Of a stretch of DNA of 64,000 nucleotides, positions 10,438 through 21,065 are shown piece after piece; positions within the stretch are counted from its first letter, which is position 1; each line of letters begins with the position of its first letter. The position numbers were made by a program, and so were the translations under genes. This DNA is from Lepidonotus clava. Taxonomy: Eukaryota > Annelida > Polychaeta > Phyllodocida > Polynoidae. The notes below the pieces were generated by a model. That model did not search any database, had not been told where the DNA came from, and saw only the letters and a program-made list of their open reading frames with translations. The DNA is taken from positions 52,226,232 to 52,290,231 of the forward strand of contig OW387136.1 of the NCBI GenBank assembly GCA_936440205.1, written 5' to 3'.

Positions 10438-10608
10438 AGATTGGGTGCTTGGGTGATAGAATATAGAAGAACCTTACGGGTCGTCCTCGGGTGCCTGTAC
10501 GACCCATTGGGTTCGTACTTACCTCGGGCTTCGCCTTTGGTACGTACCTCTCCCCTATGGGTCATACAGGCACCCTCTGACGACCCTCGCGGTTCTTCTT
10601 ATATAAGT
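10438..10608. mobile_element. Foldback MITE (family D), copy 1
   Basis: The two halves are inverted copies, running from ATATAGAAGAACC…GGGTCGTCCTCGGGTGCCTG to CAGGCACCCTCTGACGACCC…GGTTCTTCTTATAT. Copies lie at 33984-34135 (opposite orientation) and partly at 34670-34800. Confidence 0.7.
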
Positions 10609-10744
10609 ACTAGAAGTAAATGACGTAGTTCCATTGGTAAAGTGAGCAGGGCCCCTGACATTCATAGTGAACTGATAATTATTGTATTATTGTTATCACA
10701 GATATACACAATATGCATATTATAGGTACTGTGTCTGGGTTTCT

Positions 10745-11136
10745 GGGGGTATTCCACCACACGACATCAGCTGCGATATGGCTACGATACAGCTGAGATA
10801 TGATCATATCGTAGTCAAGTCGTGGAGCCTACGATATAATTGATGTCGCATTAGTGTAATAGGGTAAGTCGTAGTTGCTACGACTTTAAAGTCGTGCGAT
10901 ACAATTTTCTATTGCAGTAAAGTCCTAGAGGAAATGTTGTAGGCTTTAACCCAAGCTATGATAAGTATTTGACTTTTTTAATATTGCCGTGGAGATGTCG
11001 CAAGGCCCCTACGATATTGCTGCAATACATACAGGGTTAGACAGGCTGCAGCCTCCTCCTGCGATACCAGCTAATGCCATCGTGCGATATGGTGCTCATG
11101 TCGTAGGGAGTTCATATCGTGTAATGCAATACCCCC
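10745..11136. mobile_element. MITE with GGGGGTATT termini (family L)
   Basis: It begins GGGGGTATTCCACCACACGA and ends with the inverse of GGGGGTATTGCATTACACGA. The interior is full of CGATAT/GTCGTAG palindromic words. A related terminus is at 42011 and related words occur in the 49-50 kb satellite. Confidence 0.6.
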
Positions 11137-11464
11137 TTCATGCACCCACTGAGGTCTTTAGGCCCAGACTGTCCAACTCGTGTTTAGATGTTTAGCGGGG
11201 TGAGCTGATCGGGCTGGGCCGTCACCTAAACATCATTTCACATCAACATCAACACTGAATAGGGCTCTGGTGTGCTCCAGGCTGGCCCCAGATCCCTAAC
11301 CGGGGACCAAAGCCCCTAACTGGTGCTCTAACTGCAGGGTCTAACCCAGTTTCTACTGTCTCTGGGATACCTCTGCAGGGACCACCGGGGCGGGGGCTCC
11401 TGGAGCTCCCTGGGAAGAATGTTTCCTCAGTATACCCTGCTTGTCGTAGGAAGCGACCAAAAGG
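11137..11464. other. Non-coding stretch
   Basis: GC-neutral sequence with no gene. A small open frame on the minus strand (to 11533) only reads through the neighbouring retroposon. Confidence 0.5.
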
Positions 11465-11732
11465 GGAACCCTGTGCCCCAAACAGAGTCATCAAAGGCCG
11501 GGTGTGTGGTGTGCTTTCTATGGGACATTGCACATGAAAGACCCCTTGCTACTCTTCGAAAAAAGTAGGGTATTGCACCCGGTGGCGGGTTTCTCCTAAA
11601 TCATATCATAGATTTGGTCACCGCCCTTGTGACTTAAAACTAGCTGAAAAGCTTTACCTTGTGCAGTCTGGTAAAAGAACCCTAAAGGGTTGGCCAGACG
11701 TTAAACTAACCCAACAAACAAACAAACAAACC
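11465..11732 (+). mobile_element. SINE-like retroposon family B, near-full copy
   Basis: A dispersed unit of about 250 bp: …GGTCATCAAAGGCC…, GACATTGCAC…AAAGACCCC, then CTTGTGCAGTCTGGTAAAAG and a 3' end GGACGTTAAACTAACCC with a (CAAA)n tail. The simple tail marks the 3' end, so the copy is on the plus strand. No A or B box was recognised, so it could also be a LINE 3' fragment. Confidence 0.7.
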
Positions 11733-12203
11733 TCTGCAGGGGATGGGTAACGCTAAAATTTGTTGGGGTAGGGTTAAGAAAGGCTGCTCTGATCTTAGAG
11801 GATGAAGACTACATAGTTAGTGCGCAGCCAAGACCTGTCTCTGCTACGCCTAGGGGCGGATCAATGAGGGCTGACTATGCTTGACCAAATTCGGTTACAT
11901 TCCCATTCAACACCCACCACTTTTTTCTACAACGATGAGTAGCTGTGTCTTTTTTTTTAGTTACATAAGACAATACAGAAGTAAAGGATGCCTTTCTGTT
12001 CTGTGCAGGATGCCCGCAGTAACTGTGTCAGTTTGTTTTTTGATATCGGGTTAAATTTACTGTCTTTCAATAACGCCTTCTCAGCCCTACCCGGAGCAAA
12101 AAGCAGTGGAAAAACAGTGTATGCTGAGTGGAGAATAAGTGTCAGCTTGCTGTAGTATTTCAGTGTTAAATCAGTGGAAAGACAGTGTCTAAGCAGTGGT
12201 CAA

Positions 12204-12278
12204 TCAGTATGTCCGAAATATTTAAATGAGCTGTCAGTAGTATATCAGTAGCTCATTTAGATATTTCGGACATACTGA
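12204..12278. repeat. Near-perfect hairpin
   Basis: Two 29-base arms (TCAGTATGTCCGAAATAT… and its inverse) with one mismatch, separated by about 17 bases. Confidence 0.85.
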
Positions 12279-12465
12279 TATGAAATATACACTGACTTTC
12301 GTTCCGAGTATTGTTACTACATGAAGGTCCCGTTCTGTAAAGCCTCTGCCCCGCTGCTTAAACGGATTGCGATCCAGGGGACAGTATCTACCTCATCACC
12401 TTCACTTGGCATATATGCTTGACCAGATTTGGTTACGTTCCCATTCTCCCATCCTCGCACTCCAT

Positions 12466-13100
12466 ACACCTACGTTCTTCTTATTTAAGAGGAAGAGGAA
12501 GGTTTCCCATTCACCCATCCTCGCACCCCATACACCTACTTTCTTCTTATTAAAGAGGAAGAGGAAGGTTTCCCATTCTCCCATCCTCGCACCCCATACA
12601 CCTACTTTCTTCTTATTAAAGAGGAAGAGGAAGGTTTCCCATTCTCCCATCCTCGCACCCCATACACCTATGTTCTTCTTATTTAAGAGGAAGAGGAAGG
12701 TTTCCCATTCTCCCATCCTCGCACCCCATACACCTACGTTCTTCTTATTTAAGAGGAAGAGGAAGGTTTCCCATTCTCCCATCCTCGCACCCCATACACC
12801 TACGTTCTTCTTATTTAAGAGGAAGAGGAAGGTTTCCCATTCTCCCATCCTCGCACCCCATACACCTACGTTCTTCTTATTTAAGAGGAAGAGGAAGGTT
12901 TCCCATTCTCCCATCCTCGCACCCCATACACCTATGTTCTTCTTATTTAAGAGGAAGAGGAAGGTTTCCCATTCTCCCATCCTCGCACCCCATACACCTA
13001 CGTTCTTCTTATTTAAGAGGAAGAGGAAGGTTTCCCATTCTCCCATCCTCGCACCCCATACACCTACTTTCTTCTCATTTAAGAGGAAGAGGAAGGTTTC
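12466..13100 (+). repeat. 66-bp satellite, about 10 units
   Basis: Units run GCACCCCATACACCTAC…TTCTTCTTATTTAAGAGGAA… and are almost identical. Each contains the family G MITE terminus fused to the family M phrase CCCATTCTCCC. Because 66 is divisible by 3, long open frames exist on both strands (297 and 234 codons); these are by-products, not genes. Confidence 0.95.
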
Positions 13101-13245
13101 CCTCATCTCCTTGAAGCATACCTTTCACTCCCTGTTATACCTATGTTTGGCTCATTTGCTGATATCGCTTCAAGTAAAGAGGACATACATGCACCCCCTG
13201 GTGGTATACATCGATACTAAACCTCTGTGTGTCCAAGAAGAAGTT
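13101..13245 (+). mobile_element. Family G MITE interior, truncated
   Basis: It matches 8800-8955 (TTGAAGCATACCTTTCACTCC…TATGTTTGGCTCATTT…GGTGGTATACAT). The matching right terminus is missing, and family M sequence resumes after it. Confidence 0.7.
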
Positions 13246-13554
13246 AGTGATTACTATTGAGTTGTATGTGCATTAGATCCCTCCCAGCCCTGTTGTTACT
13301 ACATTAAGATCCCTTTCTGTGAAGACTCAACCCTGTTTTCCACTCTTAATCTGACTGCTACCCAGGGGGATGGTATCCACACCACCGGCTTCGCTTGGCG
13401 TATGCTTGACTAGATTCGATAAAACTCCCGTTTCCCATTCACCACCTTTTTCTGCTACTACAAGTAGCCGTGTCAGTGTTTAATACTATTGAGTTACACC
13501 TTCATTAAATCCTCCCAGCCCCAATGCTACTCCTTAAAGATCTTGTTCTGTGAA

Positions 13555-13869
13555 CCCCGTGGGGTTCTGGGTAAGGATAGGCCCCCAGTAGCCCCTGCTG
13601 ATTGTAGAAGGCGACGATAGGGGGGACCCTGCATTGACCAAGTGGTTCTTTGGGTTCAATTCCCTGTTAGTGCTTGGTTAACTAAGGGATGAGGTACAGC
13701 AAAAATGATTGCCAGGTTTTGATCCCCTGCTGTTTGCCCGCCCTGTCACCTTCATCTCATAGATTCAATCACCAAAGACAGAATTTGTCCCAACTGGTTT
13801 CGCCGTGAAAATGACCCTGGCTGTCAGTACGGCATAAAACACCCAACACTCACTCACTCACTCACTCTC
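13555..13869 (+). mobile_element. tRNA-type SINE family A, copy 1
   Basis: About 315 bp. It starts CCCCGTGGGG; a B-box-like GGTTCAATTCC sits in the first third and an A-box-like TAGCCCCTGCTG about 50 bases before it. The 3' end is GGCATAAAACACCCAACA followed by (CACT)n. A perfect 10-bp target duplication GTTCTGTGAA flanks it (13545-13554 and 13870-13879). Confidence 0.85.
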
Positions 13870-14218
13870 GTTCTGTGAAGTGTCATCCCCATCCTCTGCC
13901 CCTAAACTGATGGCGACCTAGCAGGACAGTACCCATACCACCGCCTTCAGTTGGCATGTGCTTGACCAGATTCAGTTACATTCCCATTCCTCGTTCACCA
14001 CGTTTTTTCTGCTTCTGGAAATAGCTGTGTCAGTGTTTACAATTGAGTAACATCTCCAGTAGAACCATCCAAGCCCTGTTGTCACTACATTAAAGTTGCA
14101 TTCTGAACTTATTTCACTCTAAATCGTTTAAGGTCCCATCCTGTAAAGCCTCTGCCCGTTCCCCTACAGTAAACTGACTGCAACCCGGGGGAATGATGTC
14201 CACACCATCACCTTCACT

Positions 14219-14523
14219 GGCCCCGTGGGGGCCCGGGTAAGAATGGGCCCCAAGAAGCTCCTGCTGATCGTAGAAGGCGAAGATAGGGAGGACCCAGCAC
14301 TGACCAAGTGGTTCTTGGGTTCAATTCCCGGTTAATTCTTGGTCCACTAAGGGATGAGGTACAGCAAAAATGATTTCCAGATTTTGATCCCCTGCTGCTT
14401 GCCTGCCTTATCACCTTCATCTCATAAATTCGATCACCAAAGACAGAATTCGTCCCAACTGGTTTTCGCCGTGAAAATGACCCTGGCTGTAAAACACCCA
14501 ACACTCTCTCACTCACTCACTAT
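14219..14523 (+). mobile_element. SINE family A, copy 2
   Basis: Same structure as copy 1, with target duplication CCTTCACT (14211-14218 and 14524-14531). Inserted in another unit of the family M repeat. Confidence 0.85.
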
Positions 14524-14960
14524 CCTTCACTTGGCATGTGATTGACCAGATTCCGTTACGTTCCTCTTCGACATGGTCATCCACCACTTTTTTCTATGAC
14601 GATGAGTAGCTGTTTATTTTGAGATACATACGACAGTGCGGATTTATGGAATAAGCATTGAGGCAATTTTGAAAATATTTCATGGTAAACTCTAATGTGG
14701 GTTTAAACTGGGATGAGCTTATTGAGGTCGTGGCCTGTGATGCCTCAAATCTCGTCCGCACCTTTGAACCGACTGCTATCCGAGTGACGGTATCCACACC
14801 ACTGCCTTCACTTGGCACATGCTTGACCGGATTCGATTACGTTCCCATTCGACATCCACCACCTTTTTCTGCTTCTACTAGTATTCAGTGACTGTGTCAG
14901 TATTTTCATTGAGTTACGTAATACATTGCGGATGTAAAGGACACTGCTTCTGCCATGTAA

Positions 14961-15473
14961 GGCCCCCTTTTAAAATATACTGAAAAACCCATCCTCCACC
15001 ATGCAGGGCTCTGTCCCTCCCTCCCAGTCCATCCAATGAGTAGCAGCGGCGGTAGGGAGCTTGACTCATGAAGATGGGAGGACCTGCAAAAATTAATGAT
15101 TACATTGATTGATTTAATTCAGAACCAGTTATAAAAGTATTCACATTGCCTTTGGAATTCTGTCCAAATGAAATATGTTATGACATTATGATTGAGATGA
15201 ATACATGCAGTAGATTTACCAACTCGGAATCACCAATTTACCGTACAAATTGGTGTTATAAGACACTGCTGTGAAGAGTGAAGTTTAACTGTCCAAAACT
15301 GACCTCTAAAGTAGGTAACTATTGCCCTTAACCTCATAAAAGTAGACCCAGAGAAGTATTCAATCTCAGGAAAGTGTATAACAAGTACATCGACCTCTAA
15401 ACCAGAATAAGTTCTTGCTATTGGCTAGACCCATCCCCAGCCTCATCTCTAGTCAATGTTATCACCTTGGGAA
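14961..15473. other. AT-rich non-coding stretch
   Basis: No gene or clear repeat is seen. Confidence 0.5.
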
Positions 15474-15720
15474 ATGGAAAAGCCGCGGTGCACTGTGGGT
15501 AGACGCTGCCGTCTGATAGCTGTAAAACCGACGAGCCATGGTTGGTCCGTCCTTAAAAAAACAATCACGTCCGCCGATATGTCACCCCGTGTCAACCACC
15601 TCCAATATCGCCCTGTTAGAGGTCGTTTACTGGCCCTCCGCCAGGCGGCCCCACGTGCCGTGACGTCACAGGAGGAAAAGGTCGTTAGGCAGCACTCTCC
15701 CAGCAGAGTCGGAAGGTCCA
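15474..15720. promoter_or_regulatory. GC-rich patch with E-box and CRE
   Basis: It stands out from the AT-rich surroundings. CACGTG (15652-15657) lies 3 bases from a full CRE, TGACGTCA (15661-15668). The phrase GTGCACTGTGGGTA occurs near its start and again at 35.06 kb. No adjoining gene is recognised, so promoter function is inference. Confidence 0.35.
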
Positions 15721-16030
15721 GTCAGGGGAATTGACACGAAAAATCAGTTCGGTGAATTTACTTGACCCTTCTGGCCTCATAAATAGGAGTAAAAGGTCTA
15801 GAGTACGGGCCTCCTTTAAGTTTAAGAGAACAACCTGGAGTTACAGTGCTCAATCACACTCAGGCCACGTTCAGCCCTTCCCTCTTAATGCAAAAGAAGG
15901 AACCAAAAGCAATGTAGTACTCCCAAGTGATGAAAATGACTATACAAATACTTCCAATGCCACTAATACTTCAAAACTGACTTCATTTGTACTCTTTCTA
16001 TTTCTTTAGTTTTTTGCAAACCTTAGTGCT

Positions 16031-16122
16031 AAACTAAACTAGCTGCAAAGCTTACCTTGTGCAGTCTGGTAAAAGAACCCAGAAGCGTTGGCTGGACGTT
16101 AAACTAACCCCAAAAACAAACT
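16031..16122 (+). mobile_element. Family B retroposon, 3' fragment
   Basis: CTTGTGCAGTCTGGTAAAAG … GGACGTTAAACTAACCCC with a degraded CAAA tail. Confidence 0.7.
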
Positions 16123-17245
16123 AACCATGATGCATATTTCTCTTTTGTAGAATAAGCATTTATCCTGTGCCAAAAGAAATGGAAGGATTGAACTTTAAAT
16201 AAATAAGAAAGGAAGTTCCTGACATCCGTCACTCTATATGATCTATATGTCATCATTTCCTCTGAATGTTCACCATTCACAAGTATTGATAATAATGAAA
16301 AAACATTGTCAACTATTTGTTTATGTGAAGTAGTTTCTCCAAGAGTCAAGGTCATCCCGTTTGCCCATACCAGTGGAAATATGGAGAGAAGCGGAATACC
16401 ACGGGGAACCAGTGTATGGGACCAAGCGCTGTGGACTCTCATACTAAACACTGTAGTAGACCCCAGAGGTGGCCAGGTCCTGTGAAAGGTTGACGTTATG
16501 TATCTGTACCCCGTGTATAAACACTGTATACGGAGCAAACGGGTTAGCGGTAACCCCAGTATTTCCATCATCTCGCGTTGAAACACTGGGCTCCAGAAGT
16601 GACCCTACTTAGCATTGGCTCATATGGGGAAAAACAGTATTTTTGCGATTGTGGAAAAACTGCAGGAATTACAACACACCTTTTTTTTCATCAATGTCAC
16701 TTGTATTGTCATGGTCTTTTAGTAGAAACATTTGATATTCACATTCACCCAAAGATGATGAAATATAGATAGCATCTATAATTATGATAAAGGGGCGACT
16801 GAAACATATATTTCATTTAGTAAACTCCAAAATAATGGTAGATTACCAAAAATTCTGACTGATACATTGTGTTTTCCTCTCAGCTTCCCTGCATCCTTGG
16901 AATTGTGTTTCTTCGATCTAGGGCGTCGACTATCAATCCTTCCAATACAAAAAGGGTGATGCCTTGGCAAGCTTAAAAAAAGAAATCATTCCTGTCAGTA
17001 TAAGAAAGAAGTGCTCTGGCCATTCATCCATATTTACTCCAGCAAGCGAGGCACATCCTAAATGAAATAAAAAAGTAGATATATGGCCATTGGTGATTCT
17101 GCAGGCTATCACCATTAGGGCTGGTTTATGTTTGGCCTCGTGTGTAGCCTTGGCAGCCATGGGCACAGATAAAATGGTGAACGGCAGAGATGCTGTAGCC
17201 AAGGATGAACGACGAGACATTGTGTTTATACGCTCCCTGATCCCA
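16123..17245. other. Non-coding stretch with unassigned open frames
   Basis: Minus-strand open frames at 16104-16586 (160 codons) and 16933-17220 (95 codons) match no family I know. The second encodes a hydrophobic peptide starting right beside the 80-bp satellite. Neither has enough support to be called a gene. Confidence 0.4.
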
Positions 17246-18310
17246 GGGCCATCACCTCACTGCCGCTAGGGTAGAGTTTGTCTGTGCGTAAACTGTCCGT
17301 ACCAAAGAACTTAGAGAGGGAAGAGGGGCCATCACCCCACTGCCGCTAGGGTAGAGTTTGTCTGTGCGTAAACTGTCTGTACCAAAGAACTTAGAGAGGG
17401 AAGAGGGGCCACCACCCCACTGCCGCTAGGGTAGAGTTTGTCTGTGCGTAAACTGTCCGTACCAAAGAACTTAGAGAGGGAAGAGGGGCCACCACCCCAC
17501 TGCCGCTAGGGTAGAGTTTGTCTGTCTGTAAACTGTCCGTACCAAAGAACTTAGAGCGTGAAGAGGGGCCATCACCCCACTGCCGCTAGGGTAGAGTTTG
17601 TCTGTGCGTGAACTGTCCATACCAAAGAACTTAGAGAGGGAAGAGGGGCCACCACCCCACTGCCGCTAGGGTAGAGTTTGTCTGTCTGTAAACTGTCCGT
17701 ACCAAAGAACTTAGAGCGTGAAGAGGGGCCACCACCCCACTGCTGCTAGGGTAGAGTTTGTCTGTCCGTAAACGGTCCGTACCAAAGAACTTAGAGCGGG
17801 AAGAGTGGGCACCACCCCACTGCCGCTAGGGTAGGTAGAGTTTGTCTGTCTGTAAACTGTCTGTACCAAAGAACTTGGAGTGAGAAGAGTGGCCACCACC
17901 TCACTGCCACTAGGGTAGAGTTTGTCTGTCCGTAAACTGTGTTTACCAAAGAACTTAAAGAGAGAAGAGGGGCCATTACCTCGCTGCCACTAGGGTAGAG
18001 TTTGTCTGTCTGTAGACTGTCCGTAACAAAGAACTTGGAGTGGGAAGAGTGGGCACTACCCGGGGCACTACCGCTAGGGTAGAGTTTGTCCGTAAACTGT
18101 CCGTACCAAAGAACTTAGAGCGTGAAGAGGGGCCATCACCTCACTGCTGCTAGGGTAGAGTTTGTCTGTCCGTAAACTGTCCGTACCATAGAACTTGGAG
18201 TGTGAAGAGGGGCCATCACCTCACTGCCGCTAGGGTAGAGTTTGTCTGTCCGTAAACTGACTGTACAAAAGAACTTAGAATGGGAAGAGTGGGCACTGCC
18301 CCAATGCCCC
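17246..18310. repeat. 80-bp satellite, about 13 units
   Basis: Units contain CACTGCCGCTAGGGTAGAGT and ACCAAAGAACTTAGAG. Unit starts at 17261, 17341, 17421, 17501, 17581, 17661, 17741 and 17821 are exactly 80 bp apart. After 17821 the units diverge and their spacing drifts. Confidence 0.95.
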
Positions 18311-18658
18311 CAGTTCAGTACATAATAGGGAGGATAAGCAGCTCCGACACATCACGGAACGTAAACGAAACATATCTCTTATCCCATTTATTGTTTTAAA
18401 ACTGCAAGATATTTCATCATGAATTGAATGTTATGGACGGATGATAATGTTATATGGATTTAATTTTCAAAACATATCTAGTCGCACCCTCATTGAAAAC
18501 CTGGAAATTTAGAGATACGTTGACGTTTTGAGATGCTTTGGAGTTGCTTACCTCCCTATTAGGCTTACTTCCACTCCCAAAACTCCAGGGGGGGAATATG
18601 AACCTCTGGTCATATCCCTCTTGTTTCGCCCTTACCACCACACAGAGAAGTGATTGCA
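18311..18658. other. Non-coding stretch
   Basis: Nothing recognised. Confidence 0.5.
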
Positions 18659-19020
18659 CAGGCAGTTGACAGTCTCTGTAACTGTAAGGTCTGTGTTATC
18701 ATTAACCACTATCTACTTGGAGTCAGCCTTTATTGCAATTTTTTTGTCATACGTTTGTGCAAGCAATACTGATACTGAGGTAGGGCCTGGGAGCCTCGAT
18801 CAGGTCTGAATGGGTGGTATATATGTCCCCATAAGAGGGGTAGGCAATCTGTATAACTGTAAAGTCCCTGGTATCCTGTCCACTATCTACAGCAAGGCGA
18901 CCTTTATTGCAGTTTGTTGTGCGATATGTTAGCATGATGAGTTTGTGCAAGCAATACTAGTACTGTGGTGGTGGTCTGGGAGTCTAGTACGAGGGCTGAA
19001 TGGGTGGTACCGGTAAATAC
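18659..19020. repeat. Tandem duplication, ~180-bp units
   Basis: Two copies have CTGTAACTGTAAGGTC…CACTATCTAC…CTTTATTGCA…GTGCAAGCAATACT…GAATGGGTGGTA in common. Confidence 0.8.
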
Positions 19021-19120
19021 CGTATCAAAGAGCCCAAAGACTGAGCCGATAGGTTGATATCAGAGCGCTGTATAGAACTAGAGAATAAGACCGCAATCTG
19101 ACTATATTTGAATATCTATT

Positions 19121-19123
<3 letters not shown>

Positions 19124-19172
<49 letters not shown>
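19124..19172. repeat. (AT)n microsatellite
   Basis: About 24 uninterrupted TA dinucleotides. Confidence 0.95.
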
Positions 19173-19174
<2 letters not shown>

Positions 19175-19428
19175 ATTTTTCATTTTCAAAATTATAGCAG
19201 TGTTTCTTGGATAGACAACAGTTTTAGAAATAAAATTACTGTTGCCACATTATGGCAAAAGTCAGAAATCGGTCTGTTAAGTTTGCAACAGGTTCATCCG
19301 GTTACATCTCTAGGTTATCTATTGGCAGTGCCCTGCCAGTTATCGTAAACCATTTATTACTAACACCCCATCCAGATACCCCACACCCACACCAAACGCT
19401 AAGCTGTTCACCCTCTGGAGTACAGGGA

Positions 19429-19935
19429 TGGAGCTTCTTCCCTTGGGAAGAATATAGGCCCCCAGTAGCCCCTGCTAATTGTATAAGGCAACAACAGGGG
19501 GGACCCAGCACTGACCAAGTGGTTCTTTGGGTTTGATTCCCAGTTGGTGTTCACTAAGGGATGAGGCACTGGTTGAAATAGCACAGGCCCAGGGGCCCAA
19601 GGTCCCTAAATAAAGTGTGGGTACCCTATATTTCAACTCTAAGGGGCCCGACTTGCCCCCAAGAAATCTGAAATTTTAGATTTGTGATAAAGGGAAGGGC
19701 CCCTGAATGCAATAGGCAGTGGGTCCGACTGGCCCCTGAATTCCTTGACATTATTTCAACCCCTATGAGTACAGCAAAAATGATTTCCAGGTTTTGATCC
19801 CCTGCTGTTTGCCCGCCCTGTCACCTTCATCTCATAGATACTATCTCCAAAGACAAAATTTGTCCCTACTAGTTTTTGCCGTGAAAATGACCCTGGCTGT
19901 CGGTACGACGTAAAACCTCCATCACTCACTCACTC
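19429..19935 (+). mobile_element. SINE family A, copy 3, split by a nested MITE
   Basis: The SINE body is interrupted after GGGATGAGG and resumes at TACAGCAAAAATGATTTCC; the (CACT)n tail is at about 19922-19935. The insert between them is listed separately. Confidence 0.75.
19569..19766. mobile_element. MITE nested in SINE-A copy 3
   Basis: The ends are GGTTGAAATA and TATTTCAACC. The interior has GGGGCCCGAC-type words also seen at 32.95-33.12 kb. Short TGAG repeats flank it where the SINE consensus has TGAGGTAC. Confidence 0.55.
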
Positions 19936-20540
19936 CCTGAGCTGCTCACCCCCACAGGTGACGAGTCGGTCAGATATGCTCACACTAACACCAACCCCAG
20001 GTACCCAGGTCCAGGGTATCGGACCACATACCTCTTAAACCGTCAAGGGCAAAACTGATGGAGTTGTAATACCAGGTGTATCTTACAGCAGTTCCGTAGT
20101 TTCTAATAATGTTTTATGCGTCAAAGAATTGGAAGATTTTGATATATTTCCAAAACATTATTTCGTAGTAGGTTTCGCTGGTTTTCATAACTATTTCAGG
20201 GAGGATGAGTGTGTATAGTGCGTGGGGGCGCTCCGGGGGGGGCAAATTTTACATTTTTTAATGTAAAACTCGGCCAAAAAAGTAATTAACGAAAATATTT
20301 TCCAAAAGCAAACTCCCCTCTTTTCAAAATCCTTGGTTCACCACTGGTCTATGGTCGATAGTAATAATCATAGTGATAACTATGTAACATGAATAACATA
20401 GATGTGCCAGGAATATAACAATTACAATCTTTACAGGTTTTACCCTAAAATCCCTAAATAAAGGTTCGTCCGTCTGAACCATAGTCCTTGTATCATTCTT
20501 ACTGGAGAAGGTGCAGACTGCAGTGATATATTACCCCCAT
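19936..20540. other. Non-coding stretch
   Basis: No gene. A possible MITE terminus (…CACCACTG) ends near 20346, with a G-rich tract near 20237-20244. Confidence 0.45.
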
Positions 20541-21065
20541 TACCCTTACACATTCAGAAGGGCAAAAGATAGTACGATAGACACATCTTCCTCCACGAAC
20601 CGACAAAAAATCCAATCTTCCTGATTAAAAAAGAGAGAAAAAAGAAAACTGATAAAAAGAGGGAATGCAGCCCCAATTCCTGAGGAGTGAGTCCTGACCT
20701 ACCTGCCATTCGTCTTCCTCCATTACACTTACACATTCTGATGAAAAAAACCCGATGGTATGGCACACAAATCTTTCTCCACCTGGCTAAGAAACTAATC
20801 TTCCTAACTGATAGAAAGAATAAATAAAGTGTAAAAAAGTGGGGCACCCTCCAGCTGAGTGGTGAGTCCTAAATACCTGCGGACTCAGTAGCCTACTGCT
20901 GACAAAAAATAAAGGTACACAAATCCCTCTCCACCTGGCCAAACCGACATCGAAAATAACAAAAGTAACAAATCATGTTAAAAAAAAAGAAGGAAACATT
21001 GGGGCACTGACCCCAGCCTACATACATGGGGACTCAGTGGCCTACTCCTGGCCCAGACTCACCTG
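20541..21065. repeat. Degenerate tandem repeat, ~170-bp units
   Basis: About three diverged copies contain TACACAAATC/ACACATCTTC, CTCCACCTGGC, AATCTTCCT, GAGTGGTGAGTCCT and GGACTCAGTAGCCTACT phrases. Confidence 0.6.

Larger units (their letters stand above)
11860..14960 (+). repeat. Complex repeat region (family M units)
   Basis: A unit containing TGCTTGACCAGATTCGATTA, CGTTCCCATTC, TTTTTCTGCT, GTAGCTGTGTCAGT and CATTAAATCCTCCCAGCCC recurs at about 11.88, 12.41, 13.40, 13.96, 14.54 and 14.82 kb. It is interrupted by the 66-bp array and by two SINE-A copies with target duplications. Confidence 0.65.

Noticed and set aside
12367-13260. Long open frame of 297 codons, and 234 codons on the other strand
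   Set aside because: It is the 66-bp satellite; a unit length divisible by 3 keeps frames open on both strands. The peptide is a bare repeat with no known domain.
16104-16586. 160-codon minus-strand open frame
   Set aside because: No recognisable domain, no splice or promoter context, and AT-rich surroundings; length alone is weak evidence.
16933-17220. 95-codon hydrophobic minus-strand frame
   Set aside because: It could be membrane protein-like, but an internal acceptor-like TTTTTATTTCATTTAG and the lack of any family match leave it unsupported.
17246-18310. CRISPR-like array
   Set aside because: Whole 80-bp units are repeated with no unique spacers, and the setting is eukaryotic.
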